A DNA stretch of 64,000 nucleotides from UBA8941 sp963780545. Lineage in GTDB: Archaea > Thermoproteota > Bathyarchaeia > TCS64. This document shows, piece after piece, positions 46,325 through 54,297 of this stretch (position 1 is the first letter of the stretch; each line of letters opens with the position of its first letter). Below the pieces are notes generated by a model. That model was not told the DNA's origin. It ran no database searches and was given only the letters and a program-made list of their open reading frames with translations. The translations under genes and the position numbers were made by a program. The stretch lies in the NCBI GenBank assembly GCA_963780545.1, contig CAWACK010000022.1, positions 1 to 64,000 on the forward strand, in the 5' to 3' direction.

Positions 46325-47875
46325 CTAGAGTTTTTCGTAGATGCTGAAAAGCTTCTCGAGGGGTCTGGATAGTGGGCCGGTGGTTCCGAGGATGGTTCTG
46401 AACATGTCGTAGTCCTGCTTGGTGAGGGTTCTTGTGATCTTTAGCGCTGCGAGGTATACAACTGTGAAGGCGATGATGCCTATCGCGAGTTGGAGTAGGT
46501 GTCCGCCCGGGATCAGGTATTGTGTGGCGAGGGCTGCCGCCAGTGCCGCGGTTGAGGACACGTATATTTTGGCCGATGAGGCTGACTCGAAGGCTAGGTT
46601 TAGGTGCCTCTTAATCCATACGTGGCCGTATATGGTTGGCAGGATCGCTGCGGCGATGATGCTCGCTATGAGGCCGACTATTCCGAGTCTCGGTATCAGG
46701 ATTATGGCGAGGGGTGCGCCGACTGTTAGGCTGATCACGTTTTTCCACATGTTTATGCCTGTTTCACCTTGGCTGTTGAGTAGGTTGCCCTGGCATGTGC
46801 TGCCGACGCCGATGGGGATGTAGCTGATGGCGAGGATGGTGAGGTACAGGGTTGCTTCTGGGTACTTTTCACCGTATATGGTTTGCAAGAGGGGGTTGGA
46901 CAACGCCATGAGTGCGAAGGCGCCGGGCAGCGCGATGAGCGAGGTGTATTTGACCGCGTTCTGGTATGCGTTTCTGAGGTTTGTGCTGTCTCGTTTGATT
47001 CTTGAGAAGAGTGGATAGATTGCGGTCTGGATTGGTAAGGTCAGTAGGGCCATGAGGGCCGTGAAGTTGACGGCGGTTTCGTAATTTCCGATCTCGGCGT
47101 TCGCTATATAGATGACCATTAGGCTGTTGGTGAATTGGGTTAGGCCTCCGGCTATGAGGTTTGAGAAGTAGATTGGTATTCCGAATCTGAGGAGCTCCCT
47201 GAGCTTGCCGGATGAGACGTGGGCTCGCTTCACACCGCTGGCTCTCAGGTAGAATAGGGCGAAGATCATAGCGGATGTGCCTACGATGAGATAAGCGGTT
47301 GCGTGGGCGACTATGGCTCCCAGAGGCCCCAACCCGAGGATGACGAGGGCGACGGATGTGATCCCCCTGATGATTGAGGTTAGGATCGTTGTGATGTTCT
47401 GGAGTCTCATCCTCATGAATCCGATGAAGACGGCGTTCGCAGCGCCCATGAGGGCCTGCCCGATGACTGTGAATGACGCCACCATTAGCGACTGGTCGAG
47501 GTTGGGCTGCCGCAGGAAGATGGTTGAGATTGGTGACGCCAGTAGGAACAGTGTCGCTGCTATTAGGGTGGCGGTGATGAGGCTGAAAAGGAGGCCCGTC
47601 GTGATTGTTTTGTTCAGCTCGGGTTCGTCTGCCTTCTGGTGGTGGATGGATACGAATCTTGTCAGCGCGCTCTGGATGCCCGGGTCCTGTAGGAGCAGGG
47701 CTATGTTGACAGGCACGAGCACCTTCTGGTAGCTGCCGTATTGGTCAGGGCCGAGTATTCCGGCGACTATGAATGTGCTCAGGGTGAGGATGATGGTTAA
47801 AATCAGCTGGCCGATGAGCAGTGAGAGACTGCCGTGTGCTGTCTGCCTCACCAGCTTCGGGTACTCATCTGACAT
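46325..47875 (-). CDS. Polysaccharide flippase (MOP superfamily), second intact copy
   Basis: 516 residues, the same length as and co-linear with the gene at 8937-10487; many stretches are identical (SRIKRDS, GSTCQGNLLNSQGET, LRELLRFGIPIYFSNLIAGGL). About 14 helices. The copies differ by scattered substitutions only, consistent with duplication and selection for function. Expected to translocate lipid-linked sugars in the cytoplasmic membrane. Confidence 0.9.
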   Translation of the reverse strand: MSDEYPKLVRQTAHGSLSLLIGQLILTIILTLSTFIVAGILGPDQYGSYQKVLVPVNIALLLQDPGIQSALTRFVSIHHQKADEPELNKTITTGLLFSLITATLIAATLFLLASPISTIFLRQPNLDQSLMVASFTVIGQALMGAANAVFIGFMRMRLQNITTILTSIIRGITSVALVILGLGPLGAIVAHATAYLIVGTSAMIFALFYLRASGVKRAHVSSGKLRELLRFGIPIYFSNLIAGGLTQFTNSLMVIYIANAEIGNYETAVNFTALMALLTLPIQTAIYPLFSRIKRDSTNLRNAYQNAVKYTSLIALPGAFALMALSNPLLQTIYGEKYPEATLYLTILAISYIPIGVGSTCQGNLLNSQGETGINMWKNVISLTVGAPLAIILIPRLGIVGLIASIIAAAILPTIYGHVWIKRHLNLAFESASSAKIYVSSTAALAAALATQYLIPGGHLLQLAIGIIAFTVVYLAALKITRTLTKQDYDMFRTILGTTGPLSRPLEKLFSIYEKL

Positions 47876-48030
47876 CTGGGTTCTCAGCTTCTTCCATTTA
47901 GGTCTGCTTTTGGTTCTCGAGGATGCGGGGTGCGTTCACCGATAACCTCGCACAAGGTGTATCCAGATTGCTCCCAAAATCCTCACACACATGTATGATG
48001 CTGAAGTCGTGTGCATGAGGTTAGGTCACA

Positions 48031-48210
48031 TTAGATTGTTTTTTTCTGGTTGGGGAGTGATTGTTGAACCTCTTTACTTTTGGCGAATTCTATGTAGCAT
48101 TTGAGGCACGCCTCGCCTTCGCCGGGGATGTATGCTATGAAGTTGTTGAGTGGTTCATTGCAGTTGATGCATCTGCCTAGCTTCTGTTTGGCCACCTCGG
48201 GTTTTTCCAT
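48031..48210 (-). CDS. 59-residue zinc-finger protein
   Basis: ATG at 48210. CINCNEPLNNFIAYIPGEGEACLKCYIEF contains two CxxC pairs about 20 residues apart: CINC and CLKC, a treble-clef or zinc-ribbon arrangement. The 5' side has a TATA-like TTTAAAAG 25-30 bases away, in a 38-base element repeated at 53037. Function unknown. Confidence 0.65.
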   Translation of the reverse strand: MEKPEVAKQKLGRCINCNEPLNNFIAYIPGEGEACLKCYIEFAKSKEVQQSLPNQKKTI

Positions 48211-48225
48211 AGTGTTTGCATCCGT

Positions 48226-48263
48226 AACTTTACTTTTAAATTCAACGGATGATTAGTTCTTAC
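48226..48263 (-). promoter_or_regulatory. 38-base promoter element, repeated in inverse orientation at 53037
   Basis: Reads GTAAGAACTAATCATCCG... on the minus strand and contains the TATA-like TTTAAAAG of the zinc-finger gene at 48210. 36 of 38 bases match 53037-53074. Confidence 0.6.
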
Positions 48264-48299
48264 TAAAAGCCGCGAGCTGGTTGGTGTTGCTAGCTCGAT

Positions 48300-48337
48300 G
48301 CGCGCGCGTGGTTAGCTGAGGAGTGTAGCGCGCGCGC
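48300..48337. repeat. Pair of GC tracts (9 and 10 bases) after the secreted repeat protein
   Basis: GCGCGCGCG at 48300-48308 and GCGCGCGCGC at 48328-48337; the second lies five bases from the stop codon of the gene at 48342. Confidence 0.75.
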
Positions 48338-48341
48338 TGCC

Positions 48342-49628
48342 CTACAGAATATGCTTCCGAAGAGGTGTAGGATGCGGTGTATGTGTTGGCGGTATTTGTA
48401 TTGCTGTTGGCGGTGAGGGGTATTCGGTGCTGATGAAGGTTATAGTTCCCTTGTTGCTCGTTGTCGTTGGTGTCTCCTGGGATGCGAGCTGCACGCTGTA
48501 GGTGGGTTGCGCTCGTGCATATTTCACCAAGCCGTTTGATGTGTAGACTATATTGGGAATGTTAAGTGAGTCGAGGGCAATTTGGGCGCCGCCGCTGCAA
48601 TCTTGGCTTACTGTAACTGTTATCCATGATGAATTGCCCCTTTGAGCGTACCTGAGGTCATTTCCTTTGGTGTATACGATGTGTGGGTTACCCGCCGAGT
48701 CGATGGCGAGAGACGATGCTCCTAAGCCGAAGCCAGGGTCGTTCTCAACGGCTTCATTGATCCAGGTTGAGCCACCGAGTTTCGCGTACCATATGTTGTT
48801 GCCCGTTTGGTAGGGGAGTGTCTCAGTGTAGCTGATTCTTGGGTTGTCGCTGGCGTCTAGGGACAGTGATGGATACATGTTATTTCCGACGTATTGTCTT
48901 TCACTCCACCTCGATTCTGTCTTCTCTATATACCATACTCCATTGAATTCGTACTGAGGCGCCTGAATGTAGTAGCTGATGTGTGGATGGTTATGCGAGT
49001 CGATTGCGAGGGAAAACGAGCGGATGATATCGTTATCGATGGTTTCCTTGTCCCATGCTGAGCCAGACCAGGTGACGAGTTTAAGGGCGTAGAACCAGTG
49101 GATGGAATCGATTTTGGCGGCGTAGATTATTTGCGGGTTGTCGTTTGAGTCGAGCTTCAGCGAAGATGTGCAGACATAGAGATCCAGGGTGTTGTTTGGG
49201 AGGGTTTCTAGTGTCTGTGTGCTCCATTGGGTCCCCGTCCAGGAAGCGTATTTGAGGTTTGTGCCATTCGAGTAAGCGATGTGTGGGTCATCGTTTGAGT
49301 CTAGGGCCAGTGAGCTTGATTCGCCGGCGCCAACTATGCTGTATATCCATTTTAATCCTGTCCACTCTGCGTACCTGACTTGGCCATCAGCGGTATACGT
49401 TATGTGTGGAAATCCCTTCGTGTCGAGTGTAAGTGACTGTGCATTTCCGGTGTCTATTGTTTGGGTGGTCCACGTTTGGGAATTAGGTGTGGTGGCCTGC
49501 GGGTTGGCTTTAGCCGGCAGGGTAGCCATGAGCATCATGGCCAGCGTGAGTAAAACTGTGATCGATTTGATCTTCTTACCCATCGATACCATACTATTCA
49601 AGTTTGAAAAGCCAGGGGGAACGCTCAA
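48342..49628 (-). CDS. Secreted beta-propeller-like repeat protein, C-terminus probably cut
   Basis: 428 residues; the likely start is the ATG at 49592 or 49583, giving the signal peptide SITVLLTLAMMLMATLPAKA. The body has about seven repeats of the form SLALDSNDDPHIAYSNG followed by LKYASWTGTQW, each a four-stranded blade. The last 30 residues (PPTAIQIPPTHTPHPTPLRK) lose the pattern and stop five bases before a GC tract, so a membrane anchor or further domains may be missing. Probably an extracellular binding protein. Confidence 0.7.
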   Translation of the reverse strand: MSVPPGFSNLNSMVSMGKKIKSITVLLTLAMMLMATLPAKANPQATTPNSQTWTTQTIDTGNAQSLTLDTKGFPHITYTADGQVRYAEWTGLKWIYSIVGAGESSSLALDSNDDPHIAYSNGTNLKYASWTGTQWSTQTLETLPNNTLDLYVCTSSLKLDSNDNPQIIYAAKIDSIHWFYALKLVTWSGSAWDKETIDNDIIRSFSLAIDSHNHPHISYYIQAPQYEFNGVWYIEKTESRWSERQYVGNNMYPSLSLDASDNPRISYTETLPYQTGNNIWYAKLGGSTWINEAVENDPGFGLGASSLAIDSAGNPHIVYTKGNDLRYAQRGNSSWITVTVSQDCSGGAQIALDSLNIPNIVYTSNGLVKYARAQPTYSVQLASQETPTTTSNKGTITFISTEYPSPPTAIQIPPTHTPHPTPLRKHIL

Positions 49629-49698
49629 CCGTTCCTATATAGTAGTATATGATGGTACTTATAACACTATGTATTGATAAAATGTTATATAGGAGTAT

Positions 49699-49875
49699 TT
49701 GGATGTATTAGGTAGGGGAATCCAAACGAGAAAAGTCACCCTAGTCTTACCCGAGGACCTTGATGCAGAGCTCAAGGAAAGAGTCGAAGTAGAGTACGCT
49801 GGGATCAGGGGTGGAATGTCGATCATAACGGTTCAGGCCCTCCGTGAGTGGTTTAAGAACCACCCTAAAGCATAA
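49699..49875 (+). CDS. Ribbon-helix-helix (CopG-like) protein
   Basis: 58 residues from a TTG with GGAG five bases upstream. TRKVTLVLPEDLDAELKERV and MSIITVQALREWFKNH give the beta strand and two helices of an RHH DNA-binding dimer. No toxin gene follows, so it is an orphan antitoxin or a free-standing repressor. The AT-rich 70 bases upstream are shared with the divergent secreted protein gene, which it may control. Confidence 0.65.
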   Translation: MDVLGRGIQTRKVTLVLPEDLDAELKERVEVEYAGIRGGMSIITVQALREWFKNHPKA

Positions 49876-50172
49876 CATCTCTAGCGCGTGCAAGTTTCAG
49901 ACACATTGGCACCGAGGAGACCTTCGCTGTCAAAACCCGATGATGGAGGAACTCTTCGCAAACAAGTGGCGTGCGCGCATCAGATTGAGTCGTGTTATGT
50001 CGTTTTTTCGTGGTCTCGGGTATTCGCGTGCTCGTTAGGAAATATAATGGTCCACACGCAAGCGGTAGAGGGATTTTTTTTGTTGCCGTAACTTGCCGCT
50101 GTGTGGGTGAATAGTGGCTTCACCTTCGGGATGATGGTGACGTTCGATAATAGCGCACGTGGCATGGGGTCT
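49876..50172. other. Intergenic region
   Basis: No supported gene. GCGCGC near 49973, and a T-run (ATTTTTTTTG) near 50077. Confidence 0.35.
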
Positions 50173-50598
50173 TCATTTCGCTTTTGGATAGGTGTAATCT
50201 ACCATCCACAGTACTCCAAACTTATCCTTTAGGCTACCATAGTAGTCGCCCCACATCTGGTCGGCGATTGGCATCTCAACAGTGGCTCCGGCGGAGAGGG
50301 CCTTGAAAACCCTATCCGTCTCCATCTTGCTCTCAGGGGTGACTGAAAGGGTGACGTTGTTGCCCACAATCAGTTTCCGTCCATGTGATTCAAGGGCGTC
50401 GCCCCCCATTAGAACATCCTTACCGATGGGTAATGTGATGTGCATGACCTTGTTCTCGTCCTCCTTCCCCATTTTCATGCCCGGCATAGGCATATCTTTG
50501 AACCGGGTAATCGTGTATTCTCCCCCGAAAACGGATTTATAGAACTTGAACGCTTCCTCCGCGTTGCCCGGGAAGTTGAGGTAGGGATTTAGTTTCAT
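50173..50598 (-). CDS. PhnB-like VOC-fold protein
   Basis: 141 residues. MKLNPYLNFPGNAEEAFKFY, SVFGGEYTITRFKDMP, HITLPIGKDVLMGGDAL and the end DQMWGDYYGSLKDKFGVLWM are the hallmarks of PhnB/YjdN-like members of the VOC superfamily. Metal-binding residues of true glyoxalases are not conserved, and the role is unknown. The ATG has an upstream AAACCACCTATG-type context; ends 50 bases from the HtrA gene. Confidence 0.9.
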   Translation of the reverse strand: MKLNPYLNFPGNAEEAFKFYKSVFGGEYTITRFKDMPMPGMKMGKEDENKVMHITLPIGKDVLMGGDALESHGRKLIVGNNVTLSVTPESKMETDRVFKALSAGATVEMPIADQMWGDYYGSLKDKFGVLWMVDYTYPKAK

Positions 50599-50651
50599 AG
50601 GTGGTTTCTCCGTTGAAACTTTGGGTAATTGACCTTTTTAAAACATGTCAC

Positions 50652-51953
50652 TCACGCTATCCTCGTGAACTGTGGTCTAGCTTTGGGTTTGATGGTGACG
50701 TTCACCATGGCGCCGGATCGCAGGAGTCCCAGGGTGACCTGCTGCCCGGGTGAGACGTGTTCCTCGACGTATGAGACCCAGTCGTCGTATGTCTCGACCC
50801 TGTGGCCGTTAACGGAGACCACGATGTCTTTGGCCGTGTAGGTGGTTTTACCTGACGTTGTGGTTATTGTGGCGGATTTGAGGCCGGCGGCGTCGGCAGC
50901 GGAGCCGGCTGTGACGTTGGTGATCATGAGCCCGAGTTGATCCGGCGCCACGTTGAGGATGTGGTAGTAATTTATGGCGTCCCTGCTTAGTTCGAGGGCG
51001 TTGAATCCGAAGAGTGGGTGCTCGTAGGTGCCCTTGGCGATTAGGGCCGGCGCGACGCGGCGCGCGATGGTGGATGGGATGGCAAAGTTGATGCCGTAAC
51101 CCGTCCCGGCGTTGGTTATGCCGAGCACGTCGCCGGATAGGTCCATGAGTGGCCCGCCGGAGCTCCCGGGGGCTATGGTGATGTCGAGCTGCATCGAGGC
51201 TACGACGAGCGGGACGCCATTCACCTGGATGAGCTTGTTGAGCTGGCTTATATGGCCCGAGGAGAGGCTGCCGGTGAGGCCGAGGGGGTTCCCCACGGCG
51301 ACGACATCCTGACCCACCGAGGCGGATGAGCTGTTACCTAGCCTCAGCGGGGCGGCGTCAGCCGGCATATTGGAGACCTTTATTATGGCTACATCCGAGT
51401 AGGGGTCTGAGCCGACAACAGTTGCGTTGGCTACGCTCCTGTCGTAGAACTCGACCTCGAGCCTTGACGTCCCGTTCACGACGTGCCAGTTAGTCAGTAT
51501 GTGGCTGCTGTTGTCGTAGACGAAGCCTGAGCCCTGGCCCACATCGGACCTGATGACCACCACGGATTTGTAGCTCTCCTTGTAAACCATGGCTGGGGTC
51601 TGCTTCTCGTGTGCCTCAAGCGTCGCGTTGAGGGACCTGAGCCCCGCGTTTAGGGTGCCGTTGACGGAGGCCAGCTTCCCCGATATGGAGCTGAGGGTGT
51701 TCCTCAGCTCCGTTATCTTGTCGCCCTGGGTGTTTAGCTGGCCCTGCAGGGATGTGATGTTCTGTCTAAGGTTGGCGAGGTCTGTCTTCACGCCGTCGAT
51801 TGCGGCCTTGTTTGCGTCGCTTGCCTCCTGCGCCGTCCTCTGATAGCTATAAAGCAGAAGGGTGTTGACTCCCGAGAGGAAAAGGGAGGCCACTACGAGG
51901 ATCGTGAGGATCGTCCCTTGCTTGCTTGACATGGTTTTGAAGAGAACAGCCAT
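50652..51953 (-). CDS. Membrane-anchored HtrA/DegP serine protease
   Basis: 433 residues: signal anchor (14-34), a coiled-coil stalk (42-115), chymotrypsin-fold protease with His157 (LTNWHVVNGT), Asp187 (DPYSDVAII) and Ser265 (APGSSGGPLMD), and one PDZ domain (about 330-425, VAPDQLGLMITNVTAGSAA, VVSVNGHRVETYDDW). It degrades or refolds damaged proteins on the outer face of the membrane. A truncated close paralogue lies at 6970-7581. Confidence 0.92.
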   Translation of the reverse strand: MAVLFKTMSSKQGTILTILVVASLFLSGVNTLLLYSYQRTAQEASDANKAAIDGVKTDLANLRQNITSLQGQLNTQGDKITELRNTLSSISGKLASVNGTLNAGLRSLNATLEAHEKQTPAMVYKESYKSVVVIRSDVGQGSGFVYDNSSHILTNWHVVNGTSRLEVEFYDRSVANATVVGSDPYSDVAIIKVSNMPADAAPLRLGNSSSASVGQDVVAVGNPLGLTGSLSSGHISQLNKLIQVNGVPLVVASMQLDITIAPGSSGGPLMDLSGDVLGITNAGTGYGINFAIPSTIARRVAPALIAKGTYEHPLFGFNALELSRDAINYYHILNVAPDQLGLMITNVTAGSAADAAGLKSATITTTSGKTTYTAKDIVVSVNGHRVETYDDWVSYVEEHVSPGQQVTLGLLRSGAMVNVTIKPKARPQFTRIA

Positions 51954-52162
51954 CGATATAATGCTTCACGACCTCACGCGGCGCACGCCGGTCAGAAGGC
52001 GAAGCTTAAGGATTATCCGGTCTCCGCTCCCGTGATTGTCCATGTTAGCCTTGGGTTGCCTGTACGTGCGCTCCGTAATTATTCAACATAGATAATCAAG
52101 TGCATGCAACTGTTCTAAAACGTAGTTCTAAATAACCTTGTTTCAAATATGATGGAGTCGAG

Positions 52163-52417
52163 ATGTTAAACGCGTTTCCTTGGCGAGTTCTAATGAGAGC
52201 TGGGTCCCGAGGATACTCGAATAGCAATGCCAGTGAAAGGATGAATAGGTCTCGGCTATACCAATTATTTACATTCATCATAGCTACGATTGGTATCTTC
52301 TTGCTGTATATTGGGCTCGAGTTCAATGTTCCTGTGTTAAGTCTGTCAGCGGTAATTGTTTTGTTGCTCGGATTTGTTTTCATGATTGTTACTAGCAGAT
52401 TTATTTTTAGCGATTAA
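52163..52417 (+). CDS. Small two-helix membrane protein
   Basis: 84 residues. Polar basic N-terminus, then helices at about 35-52 (LFTFIIATIGIFLLYIGL) and 56-80 (VLSLSAVIVLLLGFVFMIV). No family recognised; a GC tract (52437-52445) follows its stop by 20 bases. Confidence 0.5.
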   Translation: MLNAFPWRVLMRAGSRGYSNSNASERMNRSRLYQLFTFIIATIGIFLLYIGLEFNVPVLSLSAVIVLLLGFVFMIVTSRFIFSD

Positions 52418-52560
52418 TTTTGGGAGCCTCGTTTATGCGCGCGCGATGGGTGAAAAAGTTTGCGCGCTCACGACCAGCGTCGAACCTATGGCGGAGAGGA
52501 AGCGCGCGTTGCCTTGTCTCTTTATTGTTTATGACTGGTTTTAAATGGTCTTAATCCCCA

Positions 52561-52923
52561 TCACCGGATTTGGGGGCAAACCCGGGCACTACACGGGCCC
52601 CTCACCCTCTTACAGAACCCACCCTTCTCAAACCTACATACCTGACTCAACTTCTCGAAACTCAGCGAAACCACACCCGTCGACGGATTCGGAAGCACCC
52701 CGGACACCCTGCCAACGCTGACTGGGGCCGAGTAGGTGAATCTTGGCCTCCCCCGCCCCTTCGCGGGCTGCTTGCTCTTCGTTATTATCCCCTGGTCCTC
52801 GAGTGAGTCGAGGTGATGTTTCAGTGTGTTGTGGCTGAGCTTGACTTCGGCTAGGATCTGGTCGAATTCCTTGGGTTTGCCGTCTCGTAGGTGGTTCAGG
52901 ATCTCGATGTTAAAGGGGTCCAT
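52561..52923 (-). CDS. Winged-helix regulator with a Cys-rich tail
   Basis: 120 residues. NIEILNHLRDGKPKEFDQIL, then LSHNTLKHHLDSLEDQGIITK and the wing GRGRPRFTYSAP make a complete ArsR/TrmB-type winged helix. The C-terminal 40 residues contain four or five cysteines (CRFEKGGFCKRVRGPCSARVC), which may bind metal or an Fe-S cluster and act as the sensor. The wing motif KGRGRPRFxYS occurs in many archaeal regulators. Confidence 0.8.
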   Translation of the reverse strand: MDPFNIEILNHLRDGKPKEFDQILAEVKLSHNTLKHHLDSLEDQGIITKSKQPAKGRGRPRFTYSAPVSVGRVSGVLPNPSTGVVSLSFEKLSQVCRFEKGGFCKRVRGPCSARVCPQIR

Positions 52924-52978
52924 TTGATGCTTTATTTGGCAAATTGATATTTAAAACCATTTAAAACCGTTCTTGATC

Positions 52979-52997
52979 AATTTCGGCACAAGGCAGC
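52979..52997 (+). repeat. Solo insertion-sequence end
   Basis: AATTTCGGCACAAGGCAGC differs at two of 19 bases from the right end of the IS at 32500-32518. No transposase is nearby. A small hairpin, ATGACTAAAGTCAT, follows at 53002-53015. Confidence 0.45.
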
Positions 52998-53036
52998 GTG
53001 CATGACTAAAGTCATGGGCTTTCTGGGGAATTTTTC

Positions 53037-53074
53037 GTAAGAACTAATCATCCGTTGAGCTTAAAAGTAAAGTT
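53037..53074 (+). promoter_or_regulatory. Displaced copy of the 48226 promoter element
   Basis: 36 of 38 bases identical to the promoter of the zinc-finger gene at 48210, in opposite orientation, with the TATA-like CTTAAAAG. No gene start lies at the expected distance. About 50 bases further on is the GC tract 53122-53130, where the original gene may have been removed. Confidence 0.5.
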
Positions 53075-53121
53075 TCCAACGCAGATACCTGTGGATAGAC
53101 GACAGACAATTAAGTCGGTAC

Positions 53122-53130
53122 CGCGCGCGC
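53122..53130. repeat. 9-base CG tract
   Basis: CGCGCGCGC; on its right a frame reading VIGYTSLSSIDINIAMSQG ends at 53243, possibly the tail of a lost gene. Confidence 0.7.
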
Positions 53131-53226
53131 TGGGAGTAATAGGTTATACTTCACTTAGCAGCATCGACATCAATATAGCGATGAGTCAGGGCGTCAACGA
53201 GCTGACTATGCGGAAGATCAAGCGGG

Positions 53227-53427
53227 ATGAATTTCATCGATAGGTTAAGGTTTAAACAGGGTGAACCCGTTAAGATAGGTGATTTTAGGCTCGAGGCGTG
53301 GAAGGATAAACTGCCGCTTTATCTTTTCAAGTGTAATGTGCACGGTTACGTAATCGACTATCCTAATGGTCATTTCATGCGTTTCATCTGCCCATTCTGT
53401 TTCAATGAGGGGAAAAGGGCCTTTTAG
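53227..53427 (+). CDS. Small zinc-binding hypothetical protein
   Basis: 66 residues. The frame overlaps the end of the upstream scrap. YLFKCNVHGYVIDYPNGHFMRFICPFCFNEG has one Cys-x2-His and one CPFC pair, consistent with a small zinc finger. No family recognised. Confidence 0.55.
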   Translation: MNFIDRLRFKQGEPVKIGDFRLEAWKDKLPLYLFKCNVHGYVIDYPNGHFMRFICPFCFNEGKRAF

Positions 53428-53495
53428 ATGAATGATATTTGCGCGTAGTTCGGAACAATAATTCGTGCGCGCGAACGAGGTAGAGGTCGATAGGA

Positions 53496-53737
53496 TCAGG
53501 AATGCACGTGTGAGTTATTTTGGATTAAAGGGTTGACTTTAATGAGAGAAGATAGGTTGATCCCCTTCGGTTCACCGTAGTAGCTGTTCGATTCTGCTTC
53601 CCCCCTATTGACCTCGAATAACCTTATCGCCTCCTCGGGGCCAACACTGAGGCATATCTCTAGGAACTCGGTGAGGAGGTCACCGGGAACAAGTGATAGG
53701 AGCTTCTTCAGCCAGTCAAGCATCCTGACCGGCCTCA
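53496..53737 (-). pseudogene. C-terminal fragment, paralogue of the helical protein at 53788
   Basis: Open frame with MLDWLKKLLSLVPGDLLTEF, LEICLSVGPEEAIRLFEVN, and RGEAESNSYYGEPKGI. It parallels the end of the 169-residue protein next door (FISILPSEFLIHFYKNLLVL, RIELQKGEADQKDFFGEP). It starts at AGCGCGCTCGCGCG (about 53738-53751); the N-terminal two thirds are missing. Confidence 0.6.
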
Positions 53738-53787
53738 GCGCGCTCGCGCGTGAACACAGCATATAGAGCCTATAGAAGCAGAAAGCA

Positions 53788-54297
53788 TCAGTTTTTTTCC
53801 GCAGCAAAGAAACTTGGGTCAAAGCCACTTGGCTCGCCGAAAAAATCTTTCTGATCCGCTTCACCTTTCTGCAATTCAATCCGTCTAATAGTTTTCTCGA
53901 AGCCTAGGACTAGGAGGTTCTTGTAGAAGTGTATAAGGAACTCGCTGGGCAGGATGCTGATGAACTTCTTCGCGTACTCCCTCACTCTCCCTGGTCGGTT
54001 CATCATCGCGTCGAGGGCTTCAATCGCCGGCGTGGCGACGTTGGTCCCGATGTTTTGGAGTGGCGTGAAATATGCGACTATATCAACGGCCTTAGCGAAC
54101 ATGAGCGCATTCGTCTTAGTTTCTCTCAGGGAGTATGTTTCGTTGGCTGTTGGTTTAGGTATCGACATATTGAGATCGATTGCTTCCTTTATCGTCTGCC
54201 TCATGCCGTAGTCCAGGTTTTTCTCGGCTTTCGGCAGTGTATCCGCCAGACGAAGGAACTCACGTCCTACCTCATTTTTGATTTTCTCCACTATCAT
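53788..54297 (-). CDS. Helical protein of unknown function, last gene of the AAA/coiled-coil operon
   Basis: 169 residues, mostly helical. N-terminal half: KIKNEVGREFLRLADTLPKA and ALMFAKAVDIVAYFTPLQNI; C-terminal half: a KFISILPSEFLIHFYKNLLV helix and a conserved-looking GEADQKDFFGEPSGFDPSFF tail. Its ATG overlaps the stop of the coiled-coil gene (ATGA), so the two proteins are probably made in fixed ratio and may bind each other. No family recognised. A truncated second copy lies just downstream. Confidence 0.7.
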   Translation of the reverse strand: MIVEKIKNEVGREFLRLADTLPKAEKNLDYGMRQTIKEAIDLNMSIPKPTANETYSLRETKTNALMFAKAVDIVAYFTPLQNIGTNVATPAIEALDAMMNRPGRVREYAKKFISILPSEFLIHFYKNLLVLGFEKTIRRIELQKGEADQKDFFGEPSGFDPSFFAAEKN

